The position numbers and the translations under genes are program-made. The notes beneath the pieces were generated by a model. The model was not told where the DNA came from and did not search any database. It worked only from the letters and a program-made list of their open reading frames with translations. Below are positions 22,754 to 33,674 of a stretch of 64,000 nt of DNA, piece after piece. The stretch's first letter is position 1; every line of letters starts with the position of its first letter. Origin of the DNA: Frateuria hangzhouensis (GTDB lineage Bacteria; Pseudomonadota; Gammaproteobacteria; Xanthomonadales; Rhodanobacteraceae); contig NZ_JAPMIU010000006.1 of the NCBI RefSeq assembly GCF_026410505.1, positions 62,001 through 126,000 of the forward strand. The letters run 5' to 3'.

Positions 22754-25700
22754 GGACCATCTCCATCGCACGCTGCTCCAGTACCTCGACGATCTGCGCC
22801 AGCAGCTCGACTTCCTGATAAGGCTTGCCGAGGTAGCGGTCGACGCCGATGTCGAAGGCGCGCTGGCGGTGCTTGTCGCCGGTGCGCGAGGTGATCATGA
22901 TGATCGGCACGTCACGCAGGCGCGGGTCCGCCTTCATGTGGGTGGCCAGCTCGTAGCCGTCCATGCGCGGCATCTCGATGTCGAGCAGCATCAGATCGGG
23001 CACGCGATCGTGCAGCTTCTCGATCGCGTCGACGCCGTCCTTCGCGGTGGCCACTTCGTAGTCGTGGCGCTCCAGCACGCGGCCGGTGACCTTGCGCATG
23101 GTGATGGAGTCGTCGACCACCATCACCAGCGGCTTGGTGCGCTGCTCCTCGATCAGCGGCGAGGCCACGGCGCTCAGGCCGTCGGCCAGGCGCTGCTCGC
23201 GACGGGCAACACCGTGACGCACCAGCGGCGGCAGGTCGAGAATGACCAGCACCGAGCCGTCGCCCATGATGGTCGCGCCAAGCACGCCCGGCACCGAGCT
23301 GACTTGCGGGCCGACCGACTTGACCACGATCTCGCGCGAGCCGATCACGGCATCGATGCGGATCGCGGCGCGCAGGTCGCCGGCACGGGTCAGCAGCAAC
23401 GGCAGCTGTTCTTCCTCGACCACCGGATTGGGCTGCAAGCCGAGCAGGTCGGCCAGGTCATGGATGCCATAGGCCTCGCCGTTGTGATCGAAGGTCGGGT
23501 TGTCCTGGGTGAGCCGCGCGGCCAGGTCTTCGGGACTGATTCGCGCCACGCCCTGCACCGAGGTCATCGGAATGGCAAAGGTCGATTCGCCGATGCGCAC
23601 GACGATGGCCTGGGTCACCGCCAGAGTGAACGGCAGGCGCAGCACGAAGGTGGTGCCCTGGCCTTGCTGCGATTCGATCGCCAGCGAGCCGCCAAGCTGC
23701 TTGATCTCGTTGCCCACCACGTCCATGCCCACGCCGCGGCCGGCCAGCTGGGTCACCTGGCTGGCGGTGGAGAAGCCGGTCTGGGTGATCAGGGCAAGCA
23801 ACTGGTCGTCGCTGGGACGCGAGTCGGCGCGCAGCAGGCCGCGTTCGATCGCGCGGGCGCGGATCGCCTCGCGGTCGAGGCCGCGGCCGTCGTCGCTGAC
23901 GCGCACCACCACCTCGGTGGCCTCGCGGGCGACGCGGATGCGGACCGCGCCTTCGGCCGGCTTGCCCGCCTTGCGGCGTTCGGCCGGCGATTCGATGCCG
24001 TGCGCGATGGCGTTGCGCAACATATGCTCGAACGGCGCCTTGATGCGGTCGAGCAGGTTGCGGTCCATTTCGCCGTGCGCGCCCTCGACATACAGCTGGG
24101 CACTCTTATCCTGTTCCTGCGCCGCCTGGCGCAGCGTGCGGCGCAGGTTCGGTACCATGGTGTCGAACGGCAACATGCGGGTGCGCAGCAGGCCGTCCTG
24201 CAGTTCGGCGCTGACGCGCGACTGCTGGATCAGCAGCGTTTCGGACTGGCGGGTCAGCTCGTCCAGCATGTTCTGGATCGAGACCAGGTCGGACACCGAC
24301 TCGGCCAGCGCACGCGAGTACTGCTGCAGCTGCGAGAAGCGGTCGAGTTCGAGCGGGTCGAACACCCCCAAGCCGCTTTCGCGGTGCTCGTGCTGGAAGC
24401 GCGCGATGATCTGCGCCTCGGTCTCGATTTCCAGCATGCGCAGCTGGCTGCGCAGGCGCTGCACGGTCTGGTCCAGCTCGACCAGGTTGAAGCGGTAGCC
24501 GGCGACCTGCTGTTCCAGGCGCGAGCGGTAGATCGCCACTTCGCCGGCGTGGTTGACCAGGTTGTCGAGCAGTTCGGCGCGGACGCGGATCTGTTCCTGC
24601 GGCGAGCGGACCTCCTCCTCGCGGTCGGGCAACAGCTCGGGCAACAGTTCCGGCAGCGGCGCGGCCGGGAGCCGGGCCGAGGGCGCGGACGCCGACAACT
24701 GCTCATCGGCCAGCGCTTCCTGCCCGGCCATCGCCAGCAGGTGGTCGATCAGCGCCTGCGGATATTCGATCGGCTGACTCTGCGAAACACGCTGCACCAG
24801 CGAGTGCAGAGTGTCGAAGCCGGTTTCGAGCGCACCGATCAGCTGCGCGGTATCGCGCTCGCCGACCGGTTTCTCCAGCAGCGTCTCGATGGCGTGGGTG
24901 AGGTCGCCCACCGGCACCAGGCCGGCGATGCGGGCACCACCCTTGAGGGTATGCAGATCGCGTTGCAGGGCGACAGCGTGCGCCGGTTCGTTCGGCTCGG
25001 CGCGCCACTGGGCCAGCAGCTCGCCGGCGTGGTCGAGCAGTTCGTGCGCTTCCTCGGTGAAGATTTCCAGCAGATCCGGATCGATCTGGCCCACCCACGG
25101 CATCGCCGGGGTGGTGGCCTCAACCGGCGGCGCGACGGCTTCGACCGGCGCGTCGGCGGCTTTGGATGCGGCTTCGACCTCGGTCTCGGCAGCTTCGGAT
25201 CCGCCATCGGCAACGACGGGTTCGATCGTATCCTCGGCCGCGATTTCCTCGGGCGCTTGCTCGACCGGTTCGGCACCCGGCTCGATGGCGGACACGGCCG
25301 AATCCGGTTCCTCCGCCACAGGCGAAGCGGTGTCGACGGCTTCGTCGGCATCTTCGTGCAGATCGAGCTCGATCGACGGTGCCGGCTCGCTGTCGGCCGC
25401 CACGGCAGCCGCTTCGTCCGATGCTTCGGCGCTTTCCTCGAGCGCGTCCGCGGACGCGGCCGCATCGATGGGGTCGTCGGGGGTTGGCGCAGCCGGCGGG
25501 TTGCCGGCGGGCTCGTTCAACAGGCTGTCCAGCAGCGCCGCCAAGCTCTGCTCGTCCTCGCCCTGGTCTGCATCGGGTAGCGAGGTGGCGTCCGGGGCCG
25601 AAGCCTCGGCAGCATCCAGGTCGAACGCGTCCAGCGCGGCCAGCAGTTCGCCGGCGAAGGCGTCGTGTTCGTCGGCGCCCGCCTCGGGTGCGGCCGATTC

Positions 25701-28700
25701 GGCGAGGGCGTCGTCCAGGCCGGCACCGAGTTCGGCGGCCATGTCGTCGTCGGGCAACCCGGTGGGCAGGTCTTCCGCGTGCGGATCGAACAATACGTGC
25801 GCGACCTTCGGTTCGGGTTGACTGTCGCGCAGCTCGATCAGGCGCGCGGTCAGCGCGTCGACCGAGGGCAGCTGCGGCTCAGCCGCGTCGAACTGCGCCA
25901 TCACGTGATCGACCACGTCGGCCGACTGCGCAAGCAGGCGGCAGCCCTCTTCCGACAGCGGCTGGCCGGCAGCGCGCAGGCGCTTGAGCAGGCTTTCCAG
26001 CGGCGACAGCAACTGGGTCAGCAGCGGGATGTCGACCATCGCGATGGCGCCATGCAGCGTGTGCACGGCGCGCAGCAGAGCGTCGTCGATGCGCAGCTCG
26101 CCATCGGCACGCGCCAGCGCGCCGCGAATGGCTTGCAGGTACTGCGCGACTTCGCTGCGCAGGATTTCCAGCAGCACCGGGTCGACCGGCGGCATCACCG
26201 GCATCGCGATCGACTCGGCCGAGTCGTGCACCGCCTCGGTGGCTGCGGCGGTCTGTTCGGTGTGCGCGGCGGTCGGAACCGCGTCGACGGCGGCCTCCAG
26301 GCGCGGTACGCGGCGACGCACCACGCGGCGCACGGTTTCCGTGGCGGCCGGGGCGTGATCGCTGATCTGCGCCATGTCGCCGGCGGCCAGGCGCTCGGCG
26401 GTGGCCATGATCGCGGCCAACGGAGCAGTCGGCGTGCCTTCGCCCTTGAGCGCGACCAGCAGTTGCGGCAGCGCGTCGATGGCGGCGTGGACCAGCGCCA
26501 GCACGCCCTCGTGCGGCTGGATGCTGGCATCCAGCACGCGGTTGAGCATGTTCTCCACTTTCCACGCGAACTCGCCCAGCACGCTGGCACCGACCAGCCG
26601 GCCGGAACCCTTGAGCGTGTGGAAAGAGCGGCGGATCGGGGTGATCGCGGAAAGCTGCGCCGGATCGGCCGCCCACGCCTGTTCGGCGGTGTGCAGGTTG
26701 TCGATCTCTTCCTGCATTTCTTCCAGGAAGATCTCGCGGATGTCGTCGTCGATGCCTTCGGTGCCGAGCTGGAAGCCGGCATTGCCGGCCAACGCGTCGG
26801 CGACCGGCACTTCTTCGACGACCTCTTCCTCGATCTCGATCCAGTCGCCTTCCTCGTCGGTATCGGCCGAGGCGGCCAGCGATTCGGTCTGCGCCAGGCG
26901 CAGGCCGGCCAGTTCGTGGGCGGCCGGCTGCAGCGGCTCGCTGCTGCCCAGCATCAGATCGCCGAAGTTGTCGCCATCGGCAACGCTGACCGACTCGGAC
27001 AGCGTGGGCTCGACGGACTCTTCCGCAACGGCCGGCGCCGGTGCCGGCGCCTCGTAGGCCACGGCGGCACGCGCGGCCGGCAGCGGCCAGTAGCCGAGCG
27101 AGCCCAGGCTGTGTTCGGCCACGTCCAGGATGTGTTCAAGCCCGCCACGATGCTCGCGGGCGGCCTCGAGGTAGTACTCCAGCGCCGCCAGGGCGTCAGC
27201 CAGGTGGTCCATCTGCGCGCTGCCCGGCACGCGCCGGTCGGCAAGCATTTCATTGCCGATGAAGCGGCCGATGCCTTCGGCCAGTTCGGACGGACGCGGC
27301 GCCGAGAGCATGCGCATGGCACCGGCCACTTCGTCCATCAGCGCAGGCGTGCCGTGCAGTTGGGCGTGGTCCCAACCGGCCTCGACGAAGGCGACGATCG
27401 CGTCCTTCACCTTGGCGGCGTTGGCGATCGCCTCCTGCATCAGCGTGGCCAGGATGCTGCGCGCTTCGCTGCGGGGCAGTGCGGGCACCGCCTCGCCCTC
27501 GACCGGCAATGCCTCGCCGGCCGGGTTGTCGTCGGCGCCCAGGCTTTCGATGTGGTCGTCCAGCGACGATTCGACGTACAGCAAGGCGCCGGCGACGTCG
27601 AGCAGTACGCCTTCTTCCGGGGCACGCACCTTGTGCGCGATCTCCTCCAGCACGCGGCGCTGCTCGTTGACCACGCGACGCGGCACGGCCAGCGCCAGCA
27701 TGCCCAGCGTATCGCCCACGCGCTCGAGCACTTCGCCCTGCGCGGCCAGTTGTTCGGGATCGCCCTCGCTCTGGCGCAGGAACAGGTCGAGCGCTTCCTT
27801 CACCCGCAGCAGGTCTTCCTTCAGCGCCTTGGACACCGAATCCAGCAGCGCGCGGTTGTGGCCGGCCATCGAGCCGCGGGCGTGTTCCAGTTCGGCGGCG
27901 TCGGGCAGCAGGCTGTCCAGCCGGTACGTCTGCTTGAGCAGCGCCATCTGCGGGCTGGCCTGGCGTGCCTGCGCCACGATGTAGAGCAGCTTGCTGGCCA
28001 GTTCGTCGGCGTCGCCGCCGCGCAGGCTCGCTTCCCCCTGCTCGACCAGCTGGCGGATGTTGCGGTCGACTTTGCCGATCAGCTGGCGGATCTCGGCCGC
28101 ATGGCTCTTGAGCACACCCTGTTCCAGGCCCTCCAGCACGCCGGCGGCAATCCACCACAGGCGGCGGCCGGGCACGGTCCAGCAACGGCCGGCAATAGCC
28201 AGCAGCGTCTCGTGCATGGCGACCAGCTGTTGCGCGGCGTTCTGGCCACGGAACCAGGCCAGCAGCTGTTGCTGGAAATGCAGTCGCAGCGTGGTGATCG
28301 CGCCGCGCTGGGCGGCCACGTCGACCTCGCCCTGGGCGCCGGGCGCCTGCACCGGCAGGGCCTGTTCCAGGTTCGGGCTGAACAGTGCCGCCTCGGACAG
28401 CGCCTGTTGATCGCGGCTGGCGCGCAGGTCGTTGAGCAGCGGCAGCAGCACCACCGGCACGTCCCGATGGCCGCCGGAGAGGCGTTCGAGGTAGTCGGGC
28501 AACTGCATGAGGCCGCGCATCAGCGCGCCGAAGGCGTCCTCGCGCTGGCGGATGTGGTCCTCCAGCAGGCAGATGGCGAGCGTCTCCATCTCCTCGGCGA
28601 CCATGGCCGCGCCGTAGAGCTCGACCATGCGCAGGGTGCCCTGCACCTGGTGCAGATGATCCACGCAGGCGCGCATGATCTCGCGCTTGCCGGGATTCTC

Positions 28701-28802
28701 TACGTAGGACTCCAACGCCTCGCGGGCCCGCGCCAGAGTCTCGTCGAGCTCCGGCTTGACCCACTGCAGGGTGGTGAAATCGATGTGGTCTTGAAGTCTC
28801 AT
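22746..28802 (-). CDS. chpA: Hybrid chemotaxis histidine kinase ChpA/PilL
   Basis: 2018 aa. It has several histidine phosphotransfer regions: a divergent N-terminal one (VDHLHQVQGTLRM, ~48), clear sites FHTLKGSGRLVG (~725), VHTLHGAIAM (~914) and LHTLKGGARIAG (~1282). A long acidic Ala-rich linker spans ~1030-1230. The CheA core has a dimerization region (~1430-1500) and an ATPase with NAIAHGIES (~1597), SDDGRGLD and GRGVGMDVV. A CheW-like domain (~1710-1840) precedes a receiver ending the protein (MVVDDSITMRK, LLLDIEMPRMDG ~1939, ITSRTG, GKPY). It phosphorylates PilG and PilH to control pilus extension and retraction. The ATG follows AAGAGGGG. Directly downstream of pilJ; no pilK gene intervenes. 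Confidence 0.95.
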   Translation of the reverse strand: MRLQDHIDFTTLQWVKPELDETLARAREALESYVENPGKREIMRACVDHLHQVQGTLRMVELYGAAMVAEEMETLAICLLEDHIRQREDAFGALMRGLMQLPDYLERLSGGHRDVPVVLLPLLNDLRASRDQQALSEAALFSPNLEQALPVQAPGAQGEVDVAAQRGAITTLRLHFQQQLLAWFRGQNAAQQLVAMHETLLAIAGRCWTVPGRRLWWIAAGVLEGLEQGVLKSHAAEIRQLIGKVDRNIRQLVEQGEASLRGGDADELASKLLYIVAQARQASPQMALLKQTYRLDSLLPDAAELEHARGSMAGHNRALLDSVSKALKEDLLRVKEALDLFLRQSEGDPEQLAAQGEVLERVGDTLGMLALAVPRRVVNEQRRVLEEIAHKVRAPEEGVLLDVAGALLYVESSLDDHIESLGADDNPAGEALPVEGEAVPALPRSEARSILATLMQEAIANAAKVKDAIVAFVEAGWDHAQLHGTPALMDEVAGAMRMLSAPRPSELAEGIGRFIGNEMLADRRVPGSAQMDHLADALAALEYYLEAAREHRGGLEHILDVAEHSLGSLGYWPLPAARAAVAYEAPAPAPAVAEESVEPTLSESVSVADGDNFGDLMLGSSEPLQPAAHELAGLRLAQTESLAASADTDEEGDWIEIEEEVVEEVPVADALAGNAGFQLGTEGIDDDIREIFLEEMQEEIDNLHTAEQAWAADPAQLSAITPIRRSFHTLKGSGRLVGASVLGEFAWKVENMLNRVLDASIQPHEGVLALVHAAIDALPQLLVALKGEGTPTAPLAAIMATAERLAAGDMAQISDHAPAATETVRRVVRRRVPRLEAAVDAVPTAAHTEQTAAATEAVHDSAESIAMPVMPPVDPVLLEILRSEVAQYLQAIRGALARADGELRIDDALLRAVHTLHGAIAMVDIPLLTQLLSPLESLLKRLRAAGQPLSEEGCRLLAQSADVVDHVMAQFDAAEPQLPSVDALTARLIELRDSQPEPKVAHVLFDPHAEDLPTGLPDDDMAAELGAGLDDALAESAAPEAGADEHDAFAGELLAALDAFDLDAAEASAPDATSLPDADQGEDEQSLAALLDSLLNEPAGNPPAAPTPDDPIDAAASADALEESAEASDEAAAVAADSEPAPSIELDLHEDADEAVDTASPVAEEPDSAVSAIEPGAEPVEQAPEEIAAEDTIEPVVADGGSEAAETEVEAASKAADAPVEAVAPPVEATTPAMPWVGQIDPDLLEIFTEEAHELLDHAGELLAQWRAEPNEPAHAVALQRDLHTLKGGARIAGLVPVGDLTHAIETLLEKPVGERDTAQLIGALETGFDTLHSLVQRVSQSQPIEYPQALIDHLLAMAGQEALADEQLSASAPSARLPAAPLPELLPELLPDREEEVRSPQEQIRVRAELLDNLVNHAGEVAIYRSRLEQQVAGYRFNLVELDQTVQRLRSQLRMLEIETEAQIIARFQHEHRESGLGVFDPLELDRFSQLQQYSRALAESVSDLVSIQNMLDELTRQSETLLIQQSRVSAELQDGLLRTRMLPFDTMVPNLRRTLRQAAQEQDKSAQLYVEGAHGEMDRNLLDRIKAPFEHMLRNAIAHGIESPAERRKAGKPAEGAVRIRVAREATEVVVRVSDDGRGLDREAIRARAIERGLLRADSRPSDDQLLALITQTGFSTASQVTQLAGRGVGMDVVGNEIKQLGGSLAIESQQGQGTTFVLRLPFTLAVTQAIVVRIGESTFAIPMTSVQGVARISPEDLAARLTQDNPTFDHNGEAYGIHDLADLLGLQPNPVVEEEQLPLLLTRAGDLRAAIRIDAVIGSREIVVKSVGPQVSSVPGVLGATIMGDGSVLVILDLPPLVRHGVARREQRLADGLSAVASPLIEEQRTKPLVMVVDDSITMRKVTGRVLERHDYEVATAKDGVDAIEKLHDRVPDLMLLDIEMPRMDGYELATHMKADPRLRDVPIIMITSRTGDKHRQRAFDIGVDRYLGKPYQEVELLAQIVEVLEQRAMEMVHG

Positions 28803-28879
28803 GCGCCCCTCTTGAGCGGCTGCGCGCTACGCACGCATCGCGCAACCGTTCGAGGTTGCCCCCTGTCGGTAAACGTTGA

Positions 28880-30910
28880 TCAACCCGGCAACTTGAAGTG
28901 AGCCACCGAGCGCCGCAGGTCGCTCGCCAGCTGGGCCAGGTAGCCGATCGAGTCGGCCGTCTGGCTCGCGCCCTGCGAGGTCTGCGAAGTGATTTCCTGG
29001 ATCGCGTTCATCGACTGCGAAATGTCGGTCGCCGCCGCGGACTGCTGACGCGCCGCGGTGGAGATGTTCTGAATCAGCGCGGACAGATCGTGCGAGACGC
29101 GCTCGATGTCGCCCAGCGCACTGCCGGCGTCCTCGGCCAGGCGCGCACCGGCGACCACCTCGGCGGTGGTCTGCTCCATCGAGTTCACAGCCTCGTTGGT
29201 ATCGGACTGAATGGTCTGCACCAGCGTTTCGATTCGCTTGGTCGCGCTGGCGGAGCGTTCCGCCAGACGCTGCACTTCATCCGCCACCACCGCGAAACCG
29301 CGGCCCGCCTCGCCGGCCGAGGCCGCCTGGATGGCTGCGTTCAACGCCAGGATGTTGGTCTGCTCGGCAATGTCGTTGATCAGTTCCACGATCGAGCCGA
29401 TTTCCTGCGAGGACTCGCCGAGGCGCTTGATGCGCTTGGAGGTCTCCTGGATCTGGTCGCGGATGGAGTCCATGCCCGAGATGGTCTCGCGCACCACTTC
29501 GGCGCCGCGCGAGGCGATCTGCACCGAGCGTTCGGCCACGTCGGCCGACTCGGCCGAGTCCTTGGAGACGTTGTCCATCAGGCTGGCGATCTGGTTGATC
29601 GCCGAGGTTGCCGTACTGATACGGGCGGCCTGGCTCTGCGCCGCGTCGGCCAGGTGGCGCGCGGTGGTCTGGGTTTCCTGCGCCGACGAGGACACCTGCT
29701 CGGAGGTCTCGTTGATCGTGGTCACCAGGGTGCGCAGCTCGTCGATGGCGTAGTTCACCGAATCGGCGATGGCGCCGGTGATGTCCTCCGACACCGTGGT
29801 CTTGACGGTGAGGTCGCCTTCGGCGAGCGAGCCCATTTCGTCCAGCAGGCGCATGATCGCCTCCTGGTTACGCTGGTTGAGCTCGGTCGAATCCTGGAAG
29901 CGGCGGCGCTGGTCACGCACCAGGGTAACCACCAGCAGCAGCGCGAAGGCCACCGCGGCCGCGGCGCCCAGCACGCCCCACCACACGTTCGGGAACAGGC
30001 GACGATAGGGCAGCTTGCCGATCTGGTCGGACAGCTCGTTGGCGCGCAGCAGCACATTCTGCGAATCCAGCGAGGCCTGGTTGCCGGCGTTCTTCACGTC
30101 GGCAATTGGCGCCGCAGCGGACACCAGCTTGGCGATCGGCTCGGCCAGCGCGTCCCAGTTGCCCTGCATGTCGGTCAGGATCTTGCGCGCGTTGGCGTCG
30201 CCCATGGCCTTGATGCCGGCGTCGGGGTTGCCGTCGGTCAGGCCCTTGAGCACGGTGCCGTACAGCTGCGCGTCGCGGGCCAGGCCGTCGGCCGCGGCCT
30301 GCGCGGTATCGCCGCCCTGCAGCACCTCCTGCACGCGGCGGACCATGCGGTCGGCCAGCAGCATCTGGCGCGAGGAACCGAGCATCTGCTCGGCACTGCC
30401 GTTGCGCTGCTGCAGGATGTTGGTGACCTGGTCCATGCTCGAGTTGAGCAGCGGCATTTCCTTGGAGAGCTTGTCGGCGCGCTGCGCCGAATCGAGCACC
30501 ACCGCCTTGTTGGACAGGATCTTGCGGATGTCGCCGTCGAGCTGGCCCCAGGCATTGACCAGCGCCGTCACCGAACGGCCGGCCGGGCTGGCGTTGTTGT
30601 CGCCGTAGGCCTGCATGCCGCCCTTGGGATCGCCCTTGGCCAGCTTCTGCACCGCCGCGTCGATGGCGTTGCGGGTGCTCTCGAGCTCGCGGAAGGAATT
30701 GACGTTGCCGTCAGACGCCTCCAGCGCATACTTGGCCGTCTGCTGCGACAACACCTGGATCTGCGTGGTCAGCGCACTGGCCTGGCGATCCTCGCCGTTC
30801 TTCTGGTTGAGCAGGAAGAAGTCCAGCGCCGCGAAACCGATCGCAATCAGCAGCAGGACGATAAGGCCTGTGTAGCCCCGTTCCTTGCCGATGCCCCCTG
30901 TAGTGCTCAT
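28880..30910 (-). CDS. pilJ: Type IV pilus methyl-accepting chemoreceptor PilJ
   Basis: 676 aa. Membrane helices at ~13-34 and ~308-331 enclose a periplasmic domain of about 270 residues with two PilJ-type modules. A HAMP region and a long coiled-coil signalling domain follow, with the conserved tip [20 protein letters not shown] and [18 protein letters not shown]. It senses surface contact or pilus state and controls ChpA. I chose ATG 30910 (GAGGTG upstream); an in-frame ATG at 30934 is an alternative. The cytoplasmic helices contain Glu/Gln-rich stretches that would be methylated in usual receptors, but no methyltransferase gene is nearby. Confidence 0.95.
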   Translation of the reverse strand: MSTTGGIGKERGYTGLIVLLLIAIGFAALDFFLLNQKNGEDRQASALTTQIQVLSQQTAKYALEASDGNVNSFRELESTRNAIDAAVQKLAKGDPKGGMQAYGDNNASPAGRSVTALVNAWGQLDGDIRKILSNKAVVLDSAQRADKLSKEMPLLNSSMDQVTNILQQRNGSAEQMLGSSRQMLLADRMVRRVQEVLQGGDTAQAAADGLARDAQLYGTVLKGLTDGNPDAGIKAMGDANARKILTDMQGNWDALAEPIAKLVSAAAPIADVKNAGNQASLDSQNVLLRANELSDQIGKLPYRRLFPNVWWGVLGAAAAVAFALLLVVTLVRDQRRRFQDSTELNQRNQEAIMRLLDEMGSLAEGDLTVKTTVSEDITGAIADSVNYAIDELRTLVTTINETSEQVSSSAQETQTTARHLADAAQSQAARISTATSAINQIASLMDNVSKDSAESADVAERSVQIASRGAEVVRETISGMDSIRDQIQETSKRIKRLGESSQEIGSIVELINDIAEQTNILALNAAIQAASAGEAGRGFAVVADEVQRLAERSASATKRIETLVQTIQSDTNEAVNSMEQTTAEVVAGARLAEDAGSALGDIERVSHDLSALIQNISTAARQQSAAATDISQSMNAIQEITSQTSQGASQTADSIGYLAQLASDLRRSVAHFKLPG

Positions 30911-31027
30911 CGTTACACCTCGTCCGTCTTCCATCCGGTCATCGCGGCGCTATGGTCGCCCCGACGGCCTGAAACTCTCGCCCCTGTTTCCGGCCCCACG
31001 CGGCGCCGGCCCCACGTATTGCTCCGC

Positions 31028-31573
31028 TCAGGCCGCAGCCTGGCGGAAATCCGGTGCGCGCACGAGCCGGTTCATGTTGAACACGCCCAACCGCTGCTCG
31101 CCCACCGCCACGCGCTCGCCGACGAAACGCGACAGACGCGGATCGTCCTCGGGCGTGGCATCGCGGCGCTGCTCCTCGTCGACCGTGCGCTGGCCGAACA
31201 CCTCGTCGACCATCAGCGCGACGCTGCCGCCGCCCTGGCGCACGATCAAGAGGCGCGTGCGCTCGGTCGGCTGGGTACGCTCGCCGAACAGGAAGCGGTT
31301 GAAATCGATCACCGGCACCAGGTTGCCGCGCACGTTGGCCACGCCGAGCAGCCATGGAAGGGTCAGCGGCACCGGCGTCAGCACCGGCACCGCGAGCAGC
31401 TCGTTGATCTCGTCGATCGCGCTGACGAACAGCCGCGAACCGACGCGATAGCCGATGCCGCGCCACAGGCCGGGCGCCTCCATCCGATCCTGCACGTCCT
31501 GCGCGTGCGCCAGCGACAGGCGCTCGTAGCGGGCCAGGATCTCGAACGGGGTCTGGTTGGCCGACTCGCTCAT
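31028..31573 (-). CDS. pilI: CheW-like adaptor PilI
   Basis: 181 aa CheW domain: YRVGSRLFVSAIDEINELL, WLLGVANVRGNLVPVIDFNRFL, RLLIVRQGGGSVALMVDEVFG and a C-terminal GVFNMNRLV. In P. aeruginosa PilI couples PilJ to ChpA. It overlaps pilH by 4 bp and lies between pilH and pilJ in the conserved order; 117 bp separate it from pilJ. Confidence 0.94.
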   Translation of the reverse strand: MSESANQTPFEILARYERLSLAHAQDVQDRMEAPGLWRGIGYRVGSRLFVSAIDEINELLAVPVLTPVPLTLPWLLGVANVRGNLVPVIDFNRFLFGERTQPTERTRLLIVRQGGGSVALMVDEVFGQRTVDEEQRRDATPEDDPRLSRFVGERVAVGEQRLGVFNMNRLVRAPDFRQAAA

Positions 31574-31941
31574 GCCGCGCTCGGCAAGAGGTCGTTGATG
31601 CAGGTCAACAGTTCCTTTTCGTTGACCGGCTTGGTGATGAACGCGCGCGCGCCCTGGCGCAGGCCCCAGACGCGGTCGGTTTCCATCGACTTGGTGGTGA
31701 TCATCACGATCGGCACGTTCGAGGTGGCCGGGTCGCGGGTGAGCGTGCGGGTGGCCTGGAAGCCGTTCATGCCGGGCATGATGACGTCCATGATGACCAG
31801 ATCCGGAAGCTCCGCGCGGACGCGCTCGATGCCTTCCTCGGCGGTGCTGACGGCGGCGACAGCGTACCCGGCCCTCTCGAGCAGCGTGGTGAACACGCGC
31901 ACGTCGGTCGGTGAGTCGTCGATGATGAGAATCTTTGCCAC
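31570..31941 (-). CDS. pilH: Response regulator PilH
   Basis: 123 aa single receiver domain, no output domain. IIDDSPTDVRVF carries the acidic pair, the phosphosite is IMDVIMPGMNG (Asp ~52), with MITTKS and the Lys in ITKPVNEKELL. In the Pil-Chp system PilH helps control retraction (PilT side). Second gene of the operon, 36 bp after pilG. Confidence 0.95.
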   Translation of the reverse strand: MAKILIIDDSPTDVRVFTTLLERAGYAVAAVSTAEEGIERVRAELPDLVIMDVIMPGMNGFQATRTLTRDPATSNVPIVMITTKSMETDRVWGLRQGARAFITKPVNEKELLTCINDLLPSAA

Positions 31942-31977
31942 AGGTCTCCCCTATAAGACGCTGCAGTCAGTGGCTTT

Positions 31978-32379
31978 TCAGACCGTGCTGACGTGACGAT
32001 GGATGGCCCCAAGCAGTTCGTCGCGCGTGAACGGCTTGGTCAGGTATTGCTCGGCGCCGACGATGCGACCGCGAGCCTTGTCGAACAGGCCGTCCTTCGA
32101 GCTCAGCATGATCACCGGCGTGGCACGGAACTGCGGATTGTTCTTGATCAGCGCGCAGGTCTGGTAGCCGTCCAGGCGCGGCATCATGATGTCGACGAAG
32201 ATGATCGCCGGCTTCTGGTCGGAGATCTTCGCCAACGCTTCGAAGCCGTCGACGGCGGTAAGCACGTCGCAACCTTCCTTCTTGAGCAAGGTTTCGGCCG
32301 TGCGGCGGATGGTCTTGGAGTCATCGATCACCATGACCTTAAGACCCGACAAGCCGTTGTCGCTCGTATTCAAGTTCAC
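31978..32379 (-). CDS. pilG: Response regulator PilG
   Basis: 133 aa single receiver: MVIDDSKTIRRTAETLLKKEG, phosphosite IIFVDIMMPRLDGYQT, MLSSKDGLFDKARG, YLTKPFTRDELL. PilG promotes pilus extension and, in P. aeruginosa, links to PilB and cAMP control. The start codon is GTG at 32379, with an AGGGGGG ribosome site 5 bp upstream. First gene of the pilGHIJ-chpABC operon. Confidence 0.95.
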   Translation of the reverse strand: MNLNTSDNGLSGLKVMVIDDSKTIRRTAETLLKKEGCDVLTAVDGFEALAKISDQKPAIIFVDIMMPRLDGYQTCALIKNNPQFRATPVIMLSSKDGLFDKARGRIVGAEQYLTKPFTRDELLGAIHRHVSTV

Positions 32380-32711
32380 TCAACCCCCCTGCTGCCCGCC
32401 CAAGGCTCAGGTAAGGCACACGGGCCGGGCAGATGCCGACCAGTATGCAGAAAAAACCGCAACTTGTTTTGTGGTTGCGTCCCGATTGCCGGCAACGCAC
32501 CAATGCGTTGCTGTTTACCGCCTGACCGCAGCGGCGTCAAGCAAAATCAAGGCGTGGAGCCGGCCTGGTGTGTAGTATCGGCAAACACGTCAGTTCTTGA
32601 GCGAGCGCGTCAGAACTTGCCGCTGTGCGCCCCCTCGGCGACCATCCGCGGCTGCCGCGCGCGCCACCCATGAACCCGGGTAGCGCACCTTCCCTCCACG
32701 GAGCATTTTTC
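32380..32711. other. Divergent control region between pilG and gshB
   Basis: 332 bp without a gene. It should contain the promoters of both the pil-chp operon (minus) and gshB-tonB (plus). It holds a perfect palindrome GCAACGCA-CCAA-TGCGTTGC (32492-32511) and a nearby A/T-richer stretch (32450-32475). No confident -35/-10 pair could be set. Confidence 0.6.
32492..32511. promoter_or_regulatory. Perfect palindrome in the pilG-gshB divergent region
   Basis: 8-bp arms GCAACGCA and TGCGTTGC around CCAA. It could be an operator for either divergent unit; it lacks the T-run needed for a minus-strand terminator, and a short TGTTT follows on the plus strand. Confidence 0.35.

Positions 32712-33670
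<959 letters not shown>

Positions 33671-33674
<4 letters not shown>

Noticed and set aside
22191-25580. 1129-codon plus-strand frame opposite chpA
   Set aside because: Low-complexity Ser/Arg/Asp-rich translation lies wholly antisense to chpA; no ribosome site or family.
25665-28901. 1078-codon plus-strand frame opposite chpA
   Set aside because: Antisense shadow; the opposite strand has clear Hpt domains.
28898-31996. 1032-codon plus-strand frame opposite pilJ/pilI/pilH
   Set aside because: Spans three well-recognised genes on the other strand and has no domain content.
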